Source of the DNA: Gammaproteobacteria bacterium bin55
GTDB taxonomy: Bacteria > Pseudomonadota > Gammaproteobacteria > Pseudomonadales > Azotimanducaceae
Assembly: GCA_002238665.1 (NCBI GenBank)
Contig: MPMU01000016.1
Coordinates: 1-37,737, forward strand
Length of the DNA stretch: 37,737 nt
Direction of reading: 5' to 3'
Shown: positions 17,595 to 26,949 of the stretch, in pieces
How positions within the stretch are numbered: the first letter of the stretch is position 1
Layout: each line of letters starts with the position of its first letter
Notes under the pieces: generated by a model
Told to the model about the DNA's origin: nothing
What the model saw: only the letters and a program-made list of their open reading frames with translations
Database searches by the model: none
Translations under genes and position numbers: made by a program

Positions 17595-19562
17595 CTACCA
17601 AATGCTCACTCTTTCTGCAGGGGCTAGATACAGCGCTGAATCCGATGCAATATCAAAAGCACCGTACCAAGCATCTACGTTGCGGACGATCCCGTTGACA
17701 CGATACTGAGCGGGTGAGTGTGAATCCGACTTAATCCTTTTCAGCAATTCTTCCTCTCGAATTGCGCTACGCCATATTTGGCCATAACTCAAAAAGAACC
17801 TTTGGTCGCCAGTGAGATTGTCTATCTCCACATCTGCTTTGTCATTCAGTGAACGTTTATAGGCTGCATATGCGATGCCAACACCACCTAGATCTCCAAT
17901 ATTTTCGCCCAGTGTGAATTCTCCATCAAGGAATGCACCTGGAACTGGTTCAAAAGAGTCATACTGCTCCACCAAAGTTTTGGTGCGCTCAATAAATCTT
18001 GTCCGATCTTCCTTAGTCCACCAGTCAGTCATTACTCCTCTCTCGTCAAATTTTGACCCTTGATCGTCAAATCCATGACCCATCTCGTGTGCAATAACCA
18101 CACCAATTCCACCGTAATTCACTGCAGGGTCTGCATCTGCATCGAAGAATGGTGCTTGGAGTATAGCTGCTGGAAATACGATTTCGTTGTATGAGGATTG
18201 ATAGTACGCGTTGACTGTGTGAGGGGTCATTAGCCACTCTTCGCGATCGGTAGGTTTTCCTAGCCGCTGGACATTTTGCTCATGCCAGTACTGCCGAACT
18301 GCTCTAACGTTAGACGCTAAGTCATCTGCCTTGATTTTTAGGGCAGACATATCTGGGATGGTCTTGGGGTACCCGATTTTGGTGCGAAAAGACGCGAGCT
18401 TAGCAAGCGCTCTCTCCCTTGTCTTCGAGCTCATCCATTCCAGATGAGTCAGTCGTTCCTTGAAGGTTGAGCGCACATTCTCTACAAGCTCATCCATCAA
18501 TTTCTTCGATTCTGGAGGAAAATACTTCCGCACGTAGACCTCTCCAACGAGAAAGCCTAGCCCCATTCTCTCACCGACCAACTGAACCCCACGCTTCCAG
18601 CGAGGAAGTGGATCTTGCACCCCATTCAAGTGTCTTGAATGAAATTCAAAGACCGATTCATAGATGTCTTCAGCTAGATAGAAGGCACTAGCGACGATCA
18701 AGTGGTAGGTGAGATACGCCTTCCATATTGGAAAGGACGTTTCGGTAACCAGCTCAATCATCGTTTGCATGGCTGAGGGAAAACTGACATTCAGTTCTTG
18801 TGGATCGTCCACGCCAAATCCTTGAAAAAATGTCTCCCAGTTCAATCCAGGGTAAGACTGTTTGAAATCAGAGACAGCCAAGACGTTGTACGTAGCTTCT
18901 CGGTCTCGGCGGTCTGCTCGAGTCCAATGGTAAGTCGCCATCTCAGTCTCAAGTGCAAGAACAGAATCCGCAAGATCCATGTACGCCGGCTGGTTTGAAT
19001 ACCTCAAAACGTCCACAATATTCTGTCGGTATGCATCCCGATAGTCTTGCATTTGCTCATAAGAATCCAGATAGTAGTCTCGGTCAGGCATTCCCAAACC
19101 ACCTATTCCGAGAGACAATAAGTACCGGTCAGGGTCCTTGCGGTCAATGCTGATATTCAGGTTGAAAGGTACAGTACTCTTATGAATGGCAGACTGTCCT
19201 ACGTAGTGCATGAGATCGTCAAGAGAATCAATTGAATCGATCCTTCGTAAGTTCTTACGTAACGGCTCTAGCCCAAGGGTATTCACCGCATCTAAGTTCA
19301 TAAAACTTGCGTAGTAGTCGCCAATTTTCTGCTCCTCCGATGTCCGATCTAGGTGTGGCACCGACGCAGCTTCTAGGATTTCCTTGATCTTGGCTTCTGC
19401 CTCATCTGCCAGCTTGTTAAAACTCCCATAACGAGCCATGTCTGGTGGCAATTCATAGGATTCAAGCCATTTCCCGTTGACATAGTGGAAGAAGTCATCT
19501 CCGGGATTGACCTCGGGTTTAATACAGTTCAGATCAATACCCCACTTGCCTAATTGTGGCAT
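17595..19562 (-). CDS. pepO: M13 family zinc metallopeptidase (PepO/neprilysin-like), no signal peptide
   Basis: This 655-residue endopeptidase has a normal M13 length. The zinc site is His492-Glu493-x-x-His496 (VIAHEMGHGFDDQGS), with the third ligand Glu553 and Asp557 in GENIGDLGG. The substrate-binding NAYY motif is at 451-454, and the N-terminal NPGDDFFHYVNGKWL is typical. The C-terminal YLAPAERVSIW matches the family end, but the usual Cys is absent. The ATG at 19560-19562 has AAGGAG 7 nt upstream, and a TAG codon stands directly before it in frame. The protein therefore truly starts without a signal peptide, although most gammaproteobacterial relatives are exported. It is probably a cytosolic oligopeptidase, as PepO is in lactic acid bacteria. 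The PhyH gene follows 91 bp downstream. Confidence 0.93.
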   Translation of the reverse strand: MPQLGKWGIDLNCIKPEVNPGDDFFHYVNGKWLESYELPPDMARYGSFNKLADEAEAKIKEILEAASVPHLDRTSEEQKIGDYYASFMNLDAVNTLGLEPLRKNLRRIDSIDSLDDLMHYVGQSAIHKSTVPFNLNISIDRKDPDRYLLSLGIGGLGMPDRDYYLDSYEQMQDYRDAYRQNIVDVLRYSNQPAYMDLADSVLALETEMATYHWTRADRRDREATYNVLAVSDFKQSYPGLNWETFFQGFGVDDPQELNVSFPSAMQTMIELVTETSFPIWKAYLTYHLIVASAFYLAEDIYESVFEFHSRHLNGVQDPLPRWKRGVQLVGERMGLGFLVGEVYVRKYFPPESKKLMDELVENVRSTFKERLTHLEWMSSKTRERALAKLASFRTKIGYPKTIPDMSALKIKADDLASNVRAVRQYWHEQNVQRLGKPTDREEWLMTPHTVNAYYQSSYNEIVFPAAILQAPFFDADADPAVNYGGIGVVIAHEMGHGFDDQGSKFDERGVMTDWWTKEDRTRFIERTKTLVEQYDSFEPVPGAFLDGEFTLGENIGDLGGVGIAYAAYKRSLNDKADVEIDNLTGDQRFFLSYGQIWRSAIREEELLKRIKSDSHSPAQYRVNGIVRNVDAWYGAFDIASDSALYLAPAERVSIW

Positions 19563-19683
19563 CTAAGTTCTCCTTAAACCTTTGTCTGGTTTATCAACAC
19601 TAGTACTTCGGGCAAATTCAATTCTCACCTAAGCAAGCACCTTTATGAAATTGGATGCGAGGCTAGGCTCACCGGAGGGCCAA

Positions 19684-21363
19684 TTACTCCTGACAAAACG
19701 GTGACAATTGGTTGGCAACATCCACCGCTTCATAGATTGGAAAAGACTGTGTGTCATTGAAGAAATAGATGATGGTGTCATTTGGAAACAACATAACTCG
19801 AACTCCAGATAATCCGCTCATGAATGGCACCCATACTTCGCATTGGAACAGGTCGGGCCTAGTCTGGTGCACCGGCAATGCCCACATGCCGTTGTTGTAG
19901 TAATTTCCGAAAAAGTTCATTGGCAGTCCCTGTGGCGGGTCTTTTTTCTGTAACGTCTCAGCCAATGCATCTGGGTGCAGGATTTGCCTATCCCCTACAC
20001 GACCATCGTCGATCGACAAGAATTTTGATAGCCTTACGATCCCATCTCGATTCCACCACATACCCATACCACCAAATGCTGAACCTGTATTTGGAATTCC
20101 GCTTTCACGCGTCCGTCTCGAAGCGAATAACTCCTCAGATAAATTGAGTGGCCTGAACACCTCCTCCACCAAATAATCGAATGAATCCGTAGGCTTGCCC
20201 TTCTCACCACTTAAAAACCGATTGAGTCCTACAACCAACGTAAAGGTATCCGCTGTCTGATAGACAAATTGAGATCCCGGAGGTGCACTATGTTGCCAAC
20301 TCAATGCTGCAGACAGCTTTCCCGCTTCATCTATGTCCGAGTAGAAATTTCCTGGACCGGGGTCGGCCATCGGTGCTGCCACATTGAAGTTACCTGATGC
20401 CATGTCTCCTAAGTTGTCAAGTGTTACATCCGCCCAAGCACCTCGAGAATCTTGAGTTTCAGGAATCACTTCTGTAATTCTTTCTTGGTATACCTCCATG
20501 CCATATTGCTGAGCCATACGCATCAGAACCAAGGCTGGATAGGTGGACTTTGCGGTAGAAAAGGAGGTAAACAACATCTGATCACAGTAACGATATGGAC
20601 CACTGCGAGTACGACATTCTGTAGAGTAGTGGATGCCATCGTAATACACACCTAGAATCGACAAACCATCGTCTGGAGGCAGAGCTGCTTTCAATGTAGC
20701 GATACTCACACCATGTTCCTGCTCTAGTGCCTCAAGTGATTTGACCGGCAAGCGTGCGTTTGATTCAACGACGTATTTCTCGACGATCTCATCACGGTTA
20801 GCCACTGGCTGTGGATCGTAAGAAAACGAATCCACGGAGCCTTGAATGTCGACTTTCAGGAAATGACAGGTTTCTTGATTGACTCGCACAAAAGGTTGCG
20901 CAATGGAGTTATCTCCATATCGAAAGGTAAATTCTCCGTTATGGGTGCAGTTCACTCCTCGATGGATAAGTGTGAACGGAATACCCGCCCAGTGTTCGTC
21001 GCCTTCGGCCCAAACAGACCCAGCACTTACGATGTAGTCGAATTGAGGGTGTTCGGTGGTGACCAAGCGTCGATTCGCTGGTATGAGTTCCATTCCATTG
21101 GTAACCACCTCAATTTCAAACCGCGGTAGATCCCGAAGTACTTCAGGAAGAAAAGTTGCTCTTGTATGTTCGTGAACTTCCAAGCCTTTCGGCTCAAATA
21201 CAAACACACCTTCTAGAGACACAGTGTCAGACGCGCCTCCTGTATCCCTTGCGATTTCACCAAAAATTTGAACGGACAAAAGACTCAGCAACCAAAATGA
21301 CCAGAGTCTGTAACATGGTCCTCTAAGGTGCCATGTAGTACCCTTTCTCAAGGTCCGTACCAC
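19684..21363 (-). CDS. Secreted serine hydrolase, beta-lactamase-like, with extra N-terminal domain
   Basis: This 559-residue protein has a probable signal peptide after a basic N-terminus (hydrophobic core LWSFWLLSLLSVQIFG). Residues 45-250 form a beta-rich region with several Cys that I do not recognise. Residues 255-555 fit the class C beta-lactamase/PBP-like fold: Ser269-x-x-Lys272 (TSFSTAKSTYP), a motif-2 tyrosine Tyr368 (FVYQTADTF) and a motif-3-like SGLSG near 516-520. A Phe-rich strand (VRVMLFPNDTIIYFF) follows motif 3. Likely substrates are esters, amides or peptides in the periplasm. The start is a GTG at 21361-21363 only 10 bp after the stop of the LLM oxidoreductase gene, without a visible ribosome binding site. 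Translation coupling is therefore likely and the two may share a pathway. Confidence 0.8.
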   Translation of the reverse strand: MVRTLRKGTTWHLRGPCYRLWSFWLLSLLSVQIFGEIARDTGGASDTVSLEGVFVFEPKGLEVHEHTRATFLPEVLRDLPRFEIEVVTNGMELIPANRRLVTTEHPQFDYIVSAGSVWAEGDEHWAGIPFTLIHRGVNCTHNGEFTFRYGDNSIAQPFVRVNQETCHFLKVDIQGSVDSFSYDPQPVANRDEIVEKYVVESNARLPVKSLEALEQEHGVSIATLKAALPPDDGLSILGVYYDGIHYSTECRTRSGPYRYCDQMLFTSFSTAKSTYPALVLMRMAQQYGMEVYQERITEVIPETQDSRGAWADVTLDNLGDMASGNFNVAAPMADPGPGNFYSDIDEAGKLSAALSWQHSAPPGSQFVYQTADTFTLVVGLNRFLSGEKGKPTDSFDYLVEEVFRPLNLSEELFASRRTRESGIPNTGSAFGGMGMWWNRDGIVRLSKFLSIDDGRVGDRQILHPDALAETLQKKDPPQGLPMNFFGNYYNNGMWALPVHQTRPDLFQCEVWVPFMSGLSGVRVMLFPNDTIIYFFNDTQSFPIYEAVDVANQLSPFCQE

Positions 21364-21373
21364 TAAGTGAAAC

Positions 21374-22420
21374 TCAAGCGAACTCTCTGGGAACTCGCGG
21401 CGTCTGTACCTCTTGAACCTCTTTCATGATAGCCGTGGCGCGTTCTCTCTGTTCTGGTGTATTACGCGGCATTCCAAAACCCATTCTGGATGCATATTCC
21501 CTATGTTCTTGAAGGAACTTCGGTAATTGGTCATAGGTCGTCGTTTGCGCGAGTTCTCTGATCGCATCAAGTGAGATGATGTCTCGCATTTTTCGCCATT
21601 CACCACGGAGTGACAATCTATGCAACTCGTCCCCAAGATCTTTTAATCCGTGGAGTTCAAGCACATGGTGGTAGGACCGAGTCGAACCGTAAAACGATAG
21701 AGGTTGTCTCATCTGATCCAGTCCACGTTCGATCTCTTCCTCGGTTTCACCAAAAATGGTATAGCCGCTAGCAGCTATTTCAATGTCTTCCCATGAACGA
21801 CCGGCGCGGTCTAGTCCGATCTTGATATTAGGAAGCAAGACTTCTCGCATGTACTTATCGGACATAATCCCACCATGAGGTAGGACACCATCGGCAACCT
21901 CTCCAGCAACTCTCGCCATACCTTCTCCGACAATTGCCAGGAAAATTTTCGGGCGTGGATATTCAATAGGACCCGGATTGAAATTTGGGGTCATTAGGTT
22001 GAACCGGTAGTGTTTTCCAAGGAAGTCAGGTTCCGTACCATTTTGCCAACAATCCCAAATAGCTTTCATCATCAGGATGAATTCTTTCATTCGTGGTGCG
22101 GGAGCGGTCCAATTCATTCCGAAACGACGTACGTTGTGTCCCTTCACCTGACTACCTAAACCGATACTAAAACGGCCTTTGGAGTACACCTGCAAATCCC
22201 AGGCTTCCATTGCCAACACTAATGGACTCCTCGGAAACGCAATAGTGACACCAGTGGTCAGCCCGATCTCCTCGGTCGAACCAGCAGCCACTGTCATAGT
22301 CAACATCGAGTCGTGCGACAATTCACCGCAAGTCAAATAGTCATAACCTAGCTGCTCAGCATGTTGAGCATCTTCACCAACGCGGTTTAACCATCCTCCG
22401 ACACCAGTCCCTAATTTCAT
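21374..22420 (-). CDS. LLM-class flavin/F420-dependent oxidoreductase
   Basis: This 348-residue TIM-barrel protein is of the luciferase-like monooxygenase superfamily and resembles the F420-dependent subfamily TIGR03617. Typical segments are LGTGVGGWLNRVGEDAQ at the N-terminus, GLTTGVTIAFPRSPLVLA, the cofactor-region GRFSIGLGSQVKGHNVRRFG, and PRPKIFLAIVGEGMARVAG. Such enzymes reduce or oxidise small molecules with F420 or FMN. No F420 biosynthesis gene is in this window, so the cofactor is unproven. AGGGA lies 9-10 nt before the ATG at 22418-22420. The serine hydrolase follows 10 bp after the stop in the same direction. The TVP38 gene ends 91 bp upstream, so it is probably a separate unit or a weakly linked one. 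Confidence 0.87.
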   Translation of the reverse strand: MKLGTGVGGWLNRVGEDAQHAEQLGYDYLTCGELSHDSMLTMTVAAGSTEEIGLTTGVTIAFPRSPLVLAMEAWDLQVYSKGRFSIGLGSQVKGHNVRRFGMNWTAPAPRMKEFILMMKAIWDCWQNGTEPDFLGKHYRFNLMTPNFNPGPIEYPRPKIFLAIVGEGMARVAGEVADGVLPHGGIMSDKYMREVLLPNIKIGLDRAGRSWEDIEIAASGYTIFGETEEEIERGLDQMRQPLSFYGSTRSYHHVLELHGLKDLGDELHRLSLRGEWRKMRDIISLDAIRELAQTTTYDQLPKFLQEHREYASRMGFGMPRNTPEQRERATAIMKEVQEVQTPRVPREFA

Positions 22421-22511
22421 ATCTAACGATCCCTACTGTGCAAGTCGACCGATCAAGTATATGGGAGGTGTGTGGCTTGGTAACCCAACCAAACCAGTTA
22501 AGAGATTGAAG

Positions 22512-23207
22512 CTACTCGCTCTCGCTGGTGCGATATTTCGCCCGATACCAATCCAGCCCTTTCTTCGCCACGAGCGGGAAGACGCCCAGCAGTACAAAGG
22601 AACCGATCAACATCGGAGAGAGGATTCCGCTCAACGTTTCTAGTTGCCCTAGCTGTTTACCGGCATTTACGTAAACTGCGGTACCTGCCAACATGCCTAC
22701 CTGACTAACCCAGAAGAAGGTAATGAGTCGTATTGGTGTAAGTCCCATCACAAAATTGATGACAAAGAACGGAAACAACGGTGCTAACCGTAGCGCAAAG
22801 AGATAAAAGATGCCATCCTTGCGTATACCGTTATTTACTGCCTCCAGTTGAGAAGAGAATTTATTCTGAACAAGATCACGAAATAAGTATCTCGATAACA
22901 CGAATGCCAAGGAGGCACCGAAGGTACTGGCGAATGAAACGATCACCAGACCCAGCCAAAAGTCAAAAATCGCCCCAGCTATTAACGTCAGAATCGTAGC
23001 ACCGGGTAAAGACATACCAGTGATAACGATATAGAAGAACACGAATCCCAGAATTGCGATAGCTGGAGACGCAATAAAGTAGTCAATGGCTACGGTTCTC
23101 TGTTGCTGCGCAAACTCCAAGGTGACATACTGGTGCAGATCGAAAAAGAAAAACGCAGCAATACCAATGATGGCAACCAATAAAACGACAATCTTGCCTC
23201 GAGTCAC
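22512..23207 (-). CDS. TVP38/TMEM64 (DedA/VTT-type) inner-membrane protein
   Basis: This 231-residue polytopic membrane protein has about five to six hydrophobic segments. The first (residues 6-22) is followed by the VTT core GMSLPGATILTLIAGAIFDF and the conserved helix/charge pattern ending SRYLFRDLVQNKF. RLAPLFPFFVINFVMGLT also fits. Relatives are thought to be lipid scramblases or transporters in the membrane; the substrate is not visible here. It starts with a GTG at 23205-23207, supported by AGGTGG 7 nt upstream. That site overlaps the end of the thioredoxin-fold gene, whose stop is 12 bp before this start, so the two genes form an operon. Confidence 0.9.
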   Translation of the reverse strand: MTRGKIVVLLVAIIGIAAFFFFDLHQYVTLEFAQQQRTVAIDYFIASPAIAILGFVFFYIVITGMSLPGATILTLIAGAIFDFWLGLVIVSFASTFGASLAFVLSRYLFRDLVQNKFSSQLEAVNNGIRKDGIFYLFALRLAPLFPFFVINFVMGLTPIRLITFFWVSQVGMLAGTAVYVNAGKQLGQLETLSGILSPMLIGSFVLLGVFPLVAKKGLDWYRAKYRTSESE

Positions 23208-23219
23208 AGTAAATCCACC

Positions 23220-23840
23220 TTATGCTTGACTTGCTTGAGTATCACTGGAATTAGCCAGCAGAATTTCAAGCTCATCTGCGCCGCCCACATACTTGCCTTC
23301 TAACCATATTTGAGGCACGGTAATAGGAGTCTTTTCTCCTACGATTGGCTTGACTTTTGCGATCATTTCATAGAGCGCAGTAGGTTCTTTTACCACGTCA
23401 AAATAGTCGACCGTAATATTAGAGTCAGCTAATGTCCGTTTTGCCCTTTCACAGTGCGGGCAACCGTTTTTGCCATAAACTCGATTTCCTTTCATGGGCA
23501 GGCTATCTGCCGCCATTTCGATGACCGTTTGAGCCAGTAGACCACGATTTAAGGCGATGCCTTGAGAGATCATCTTCTTACCGACGAATACGATCGGCGC
23601 ATGCCAACCTCCTCGACGCAAAGGTTTCCACCAGTTCGATAACCAGTCGTACTGTTGGAAGTTGACTGGGACCCCCTTGAGTTCGTTGTCCAGACAATCT
23701 TGAATCACATCCTCAGTGAAGGTACACTCGCCACACGGAATCTTCACCTTGAATGGACCCCAAGATCCTGCAAATCGAAACAGTGTAATGTCAATCGGCT
23801 CTGTTCTGACTTTAGTCTCACAGCTTGTTGGGTAGTTCAT
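23220..23840 (-). CDS. Twin thioredoxin-fold protein: CGEC half plus glutaredoxin CPHC half
   Basis: This 206-residue cytosolic protein contains two thioredoxin-like halves. The C-terminal half (about 118-195) is a glutaredoxin: YGKNGCPHCERAKRTL (Cys127, Cys130), cis-Pro176 and the glutathione-site-like GKYVGGADEL. The N-terminal half (about 17-110) also reads as a thioredoxin fold. It has CGEC (Cys36-Cys39), a helix with FTEDVIQDCL, then APIVFVGKKMISQG, which aligns with the cis-proline/GKYVGG stretch of the second half. Four more Cys are scarce, so the two CxxC pairs probably relay electrons. The ATG at 23838-23840 has AGGGG 8 nt upstream; a longer GTG start at 23897 lacks support. TVP38 follows 12 bp downstream. 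The function of the N-terminal half is inference. Confidence 0.75.
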   Translation of the reverse strand: MNYPTSCETKVRTEPIDITLFRFAGSWGPFKVKIPCGECTFTEDVIQDCLDNELKGVPVNFQQYDWLSNWWKPLRRGGWHAPIVFVGKKMISQGIALNRGLLAQTVIEMAADSLPMKGNRVYGKNGCPHCERAKRTLADSNITVDYFDVVKEPTALYEMIAKVKPIVGEKTPITVPQIWLEGKYVGGADELEILLANSSDTQASQA

Positions 23841-23913
23841 TTCCGATCCCCTTTCAACGACGATCTCAAAATCTGGGTGGTGCGACGTGCACACCACCCG
23901 TTTAATCTATTGC

Positions 23914-23936
23914 AGTGACCGGTAGGATCCGTCACT
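23914..23936. repeat. Inverted repeat over the M16 stop codon
   Basis: AGTGAC-(C)-GG, a six-base loop, then CC-GTCACT: eight pairs with one bulge. It overlaps the TGA of the M16 peptidase gene and lies between that gene and the thioredoxin-fold gene. No T-run follows on the minus strand, so termination is uncertain. Confidence 0.4.
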
Positions 23937-26715
23937 CGGCTGAAGCAGTCTTAGCTTTAGCGAAATCTCCGGCGCGAAACACACTCATAGCTTCCATATC
24001 GATGTAGTTGTTGAATGTATCGTTTACTTCATCAACTGTCAAAGCAAGCATCGCTTCCTCAACCCCCTTCCTGAATTGCATCGTTCGATTTAGTTCAAGA
24101 TTTGACAGCAACATGCTCGCCACGGTGCCGTCTGATGCGAGTGAAGTTTTATTCGATTCAATGATCGCCTGTTTAGCATCTTCGACTTCCTCTTCAGTAA
24201 ACCCAGAATCCCTGATCTTCTGAAGTTCCTCAGAAAATGCACCCAGTACCCTTTCTGAATTCTCTGGAGCGTAGATCGCATAACCTGACACAGTTGCATA
24301 TTCGTCAAATGAACTTGCGCCAAACTGCGATCCGACACCATACGATAAGCCATCGTTTTGCCTGATGCGAGTAGCTAGCCTCGAACTTAAAAAACCTCCA
24401 CCTAGTATCTCGCCGCCAATAAGAAGTGCGGGGTAATCCTCGTGATCATCTCGCAGAGGCAATGTCTGAATGGCATACATTACCGCGTTAGATTTATCTG
24501 GCGTTTCGATCACTTCGGAGATCGTTTCCAAGTCTGTATATTGCCGTTGGATTCTTTCATAAACCGAAGCAGAATACCAATCTCCAAAATGCTCATTCAA
24601 TAGTGCAACAGTACCATTTCTGTCAAAGTCACCTATCAGCACAATCATACCGTTTTGAGCACCGTAAAAATCCGCATGGAAATCCTTGACATCTTCCAGC
24701 GTTACCGCCTTGTGCTTCTCTAATTGATCCTCAAAGGAGTAGACATGGTAGGGGTGTCCTTCAGGATATTGATTGATATGTTGGGAAAGACGTAGATTTG
24801 CATTTGCTTGCGGTTCTTTCATATTGCCTTCGATAGATGCGAGTCTCTGTTCTCGCATAATCTCGAATTCTTTCTCATCCATCGCTGGTTCCTTGAGAAT
24901 CTCAGCTATGAGTGGAAGCAACTCAGGGAGACTGTCACGTTTCGTTGTAAAGGACACACTCGAAGATGTCAGACCACCTGATACAGTACCTTGTGCATTC
25001 AGCTTTGTCAAGAGGTCACGTATTTCCTCTCGAGACTTGCTCTGCGTACCCCGCATCAACAAACCGCCAGTGTAGCCTGAGACGGGATAGACATCGGTGA
25101 GCATATCTTCGGACCCATGACGGAAAGTCATCCGCAAAGACACCATCGCACCTCTTGTTTTCTTTTCCAATAGTGCAACTTTCGCACCATTATCTAAGGC
25201 TAAACGTTCTGTACGGGAGTCAATGTTGACGTAGCTTGGATCAAAAGCTTCACCCATCACTAGATCCTCTCGGCCAACATAACCGTCGACGATCGTACTT
25301 ATATCAGGAGCTTCATCGATAGTTACGCGAGGTGGTGTATCTTCGGTAGGGTAAAAGTAGCCTGTTGTACGATTTGAGTGCACTAAATACTTCTGCGCAA
25401 CCCGTTGCACGTCTTCAGGCGTAACTTCCTGAACACGGTCACGCGAAATAAACAGCATTCGCCAGTCACCTTGAGCTGCGTACTCAGATAGCTGTCGACC
25501 GATGGCTTGAGGATTGGTGTAACTGGATTCGAACATCGCAGCGTATTCATTCTGAATACGATCAACCTCCGCTTGAGAGGGTGCTTCCTTCTTAATCTGT
25601 TCTACAACCTCTAGCGCAGCCTGTTCTGCGACATCTAATGATTTTTCTTTCCTAACGTAGGCACTGACCCAAAGCAACGTAGGCTCTCGGAAAGGGAATG
25701 AACTCATTGACGCACTTGTGGCGAGCTCGGTCTCGACTAACGCTTTGTACAAGCGGCCACTAGGAATGTGGCTCATTAAAGCCCCCAGTACACTCAGGGC
25801 GGCAAAATCGGGGTGAGTAGCAGCAGGAATATGATGCGCCATCGATACGATTTGGTTGTCACCCACGCGACGTAGCACTACGGTTCTTTCACCATCTTGA
25901 GCGGGCTCTCTTGTATATGTTGAGTAGAGCACATTTTCGCCTTCTCTGATTGGACGTGGAATTGGCCCAAATTTTTCCTTGATTAGTTCCAGCGCACGTT
26001 CAGTGTCAAATTTCCCGGCCACTACCAAAATTGCATTGTCCGGCTGGTAGTACTTCCTATAAAAGGCTTGAAGTCTGGTAATTGGAACGTTTTCGACGTC
26101 CGCACGCGCACCAATTGTTGAGTTCCCATAGTTATGCCACAGATAGGCAGCTGACGAAACTCTCTGACTAAGAACACGTCCAGGACTATTCTCACCACTC
26201 TCCATTTCGTTGCGAACGACTGTCATCTCAGATTCAAGATCCTCTGCCTTCACAAACGAATTTACCATGCGGTCCGCTTCAAGGTCCAGAGCCCAATCTA
26301 AGTTATCGTCAGTCGCCGTGAAAGTTTCAAAATAGTTTGTGCGGTCAAGCCACGTCGTGCCATTCGGACTAGCACCACGGTCACTGAGTTCCTTCGGAAT
26401 GTCGGGGTGCTTCGTTGATCCCTGGAAGAGCATGTGCTCTAGCAGGTGAGCCATTCCGGTTTCACCGTATCCCTCATGGCGGGAGCCAACCAAATAAGTG
26501 ATATTGACCGTAATCTGTTGTTTACTCTGATCTGGGAAAAGTAAGATTTTCAGCCCATTATTGAGTTCATATTCCGTAATACCTTCAACGGTCGACAATT
26601 GCGTGACAGTGACTTCATCAGCAACAGCTTGTTGCTGGAAAGCAACTTGCCCGAGTACACATGACACGATTAAGAAAATCGGAATTGGATTCAATTTCCG
26701 AAACATAAATTTCAT
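23932..26715 (-). CDS. M16 family zinc metallopeptidase, two-domain, secreted
   Basis: This 927-residue periplasmic insulinase-type peptidase has a signal peptide with cleavage near residue 32 (AVA-DEV). The inverted zinc motif is HxxEH at 90-94 (GMAHLLEHMLFQGS), with the distal Glu in VVRNEMESGEN. The first M16 pair spans about 40-460 and the second, catalytically inactive pair about 490-910. The second half carries the typical Arg/Tyr segment LSSRLATRIRQNDGLSYGV. The length equals the usual fused form (about 900-950). It degrades peptides after export; the substrates are unknown. AAGGAG lies 7 nt before the ATG at 26713-26715. Its 5' end faces the MoxR operon across a 234-bp divergent region, and the thioredoxin-fold gene begins 91 bp downstream. 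Confidence 0.94.
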   Translation of the reverse strand: MKFMFRKLNPIPIFLIVSCVLGQVAFQQQAVADEVTVTQLSTVEGITEYELNNGLKILLFPDQSKQQITVNITYLVGSRHEGYGETGMAHLLEHMLFQGSTKHPDIPKELSDRGASPNGTTWLDRTNYFETFTATDDNLDWALDLEADRMVNSFVKAEDLESEMTVVRNEMESGENSPGRVLSQRVSSAAYLWHNYGNSTIGARADVENVPITRLQAFYRKYYQPDNAILVVAGKFDTERALELIKEKFGPIPRPIREGENVLYSTYTREPAQDGERTVVLRRVGDNQIVSMAHHIPAATHPDFAALSVLGALMSHIPSGRLYKALVETELATSASMSSFPFREPTLLWVSAYVRKEKSLDVAEQAALEVVEQIKKEAPSQAEVDRIQNEYAAMFESSYTNPQAIGRQLSEYAAQGDWRMLFISRDRVQEVTPEDVQRVAQKYLVHSNRTTGYFYPTEDTPPRVTIDEAPDISTIVDGYVGREDLVMGEAFDPSYVNIDSRTERLALDNGAKVALLEKKTRGAMVSLRMTFRHGSEDMLTDVYPVSGYTGGLLMRGTQSKSREEIRDLLTKLNAQGTVSGGLTSSSVSFTTKRDSLPELLPLIAEILKEPAMDEKEFEIMREQRLASIEGNMKEPQANANLRLSQHINQYPEGHPYHVYSFEDQLEKHKAVTLEDVKDFHADFYGAQNGMIVLIGDFDRNGTVALLNEHFGDWYSASVYERIQRQYTDLETISEVIETPDKSNAVMYAIQTLPLRDDHEDYPALLIGGEILGGGFLSSRLATRIRQNDGLSYGVGSQFGASSFDEYATVSGYAIYAPENSERVLGAFSEELQKIRDSGFTEEEVEDAKQAIIESNKTSLASDGTVASMLLSNLELNRTMQFRKGVEEAMLALTVDEVNDTFNNYIDMEAMSVFRAGDFAKAKTASAE

Positions 26716-26949
26716 TAAGATGGCTCCTTTTAGGATGGCGATGTTATCTTAAAGCTGGGCTTGATTAAGATGACTGCAATTTTAGAAAGAAATGCCAACA
26801 GCAGTTATTGGCTTCACAAAGACACTCTACAATTCCACGTATCTTGCAACTGACACGCGTTGCGTTGCATCTAAGACCAAATCAGCTGCCGTACTAATTG
26901 CAGTTTTCCATAATCAAGCGAGTAGGTCAGTACAGCTAATAAATAGCTT
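26716..26949. promoter_or_regulatory. Divergent promoter region, M16 gene / MoxR operon
   Basis: This 234-bp AT-rich spacer lies between two outward-facing genes, so it must contain both promoters. A small perfect hairpin AGCTA-ATAAA-TAGCT (26934-26948) ends 1 bp before the ATG at 26950 and could mask the start of the plus-strand operon. I could not settle on convincing -35/-10 pairs. Confidence 0.45.
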
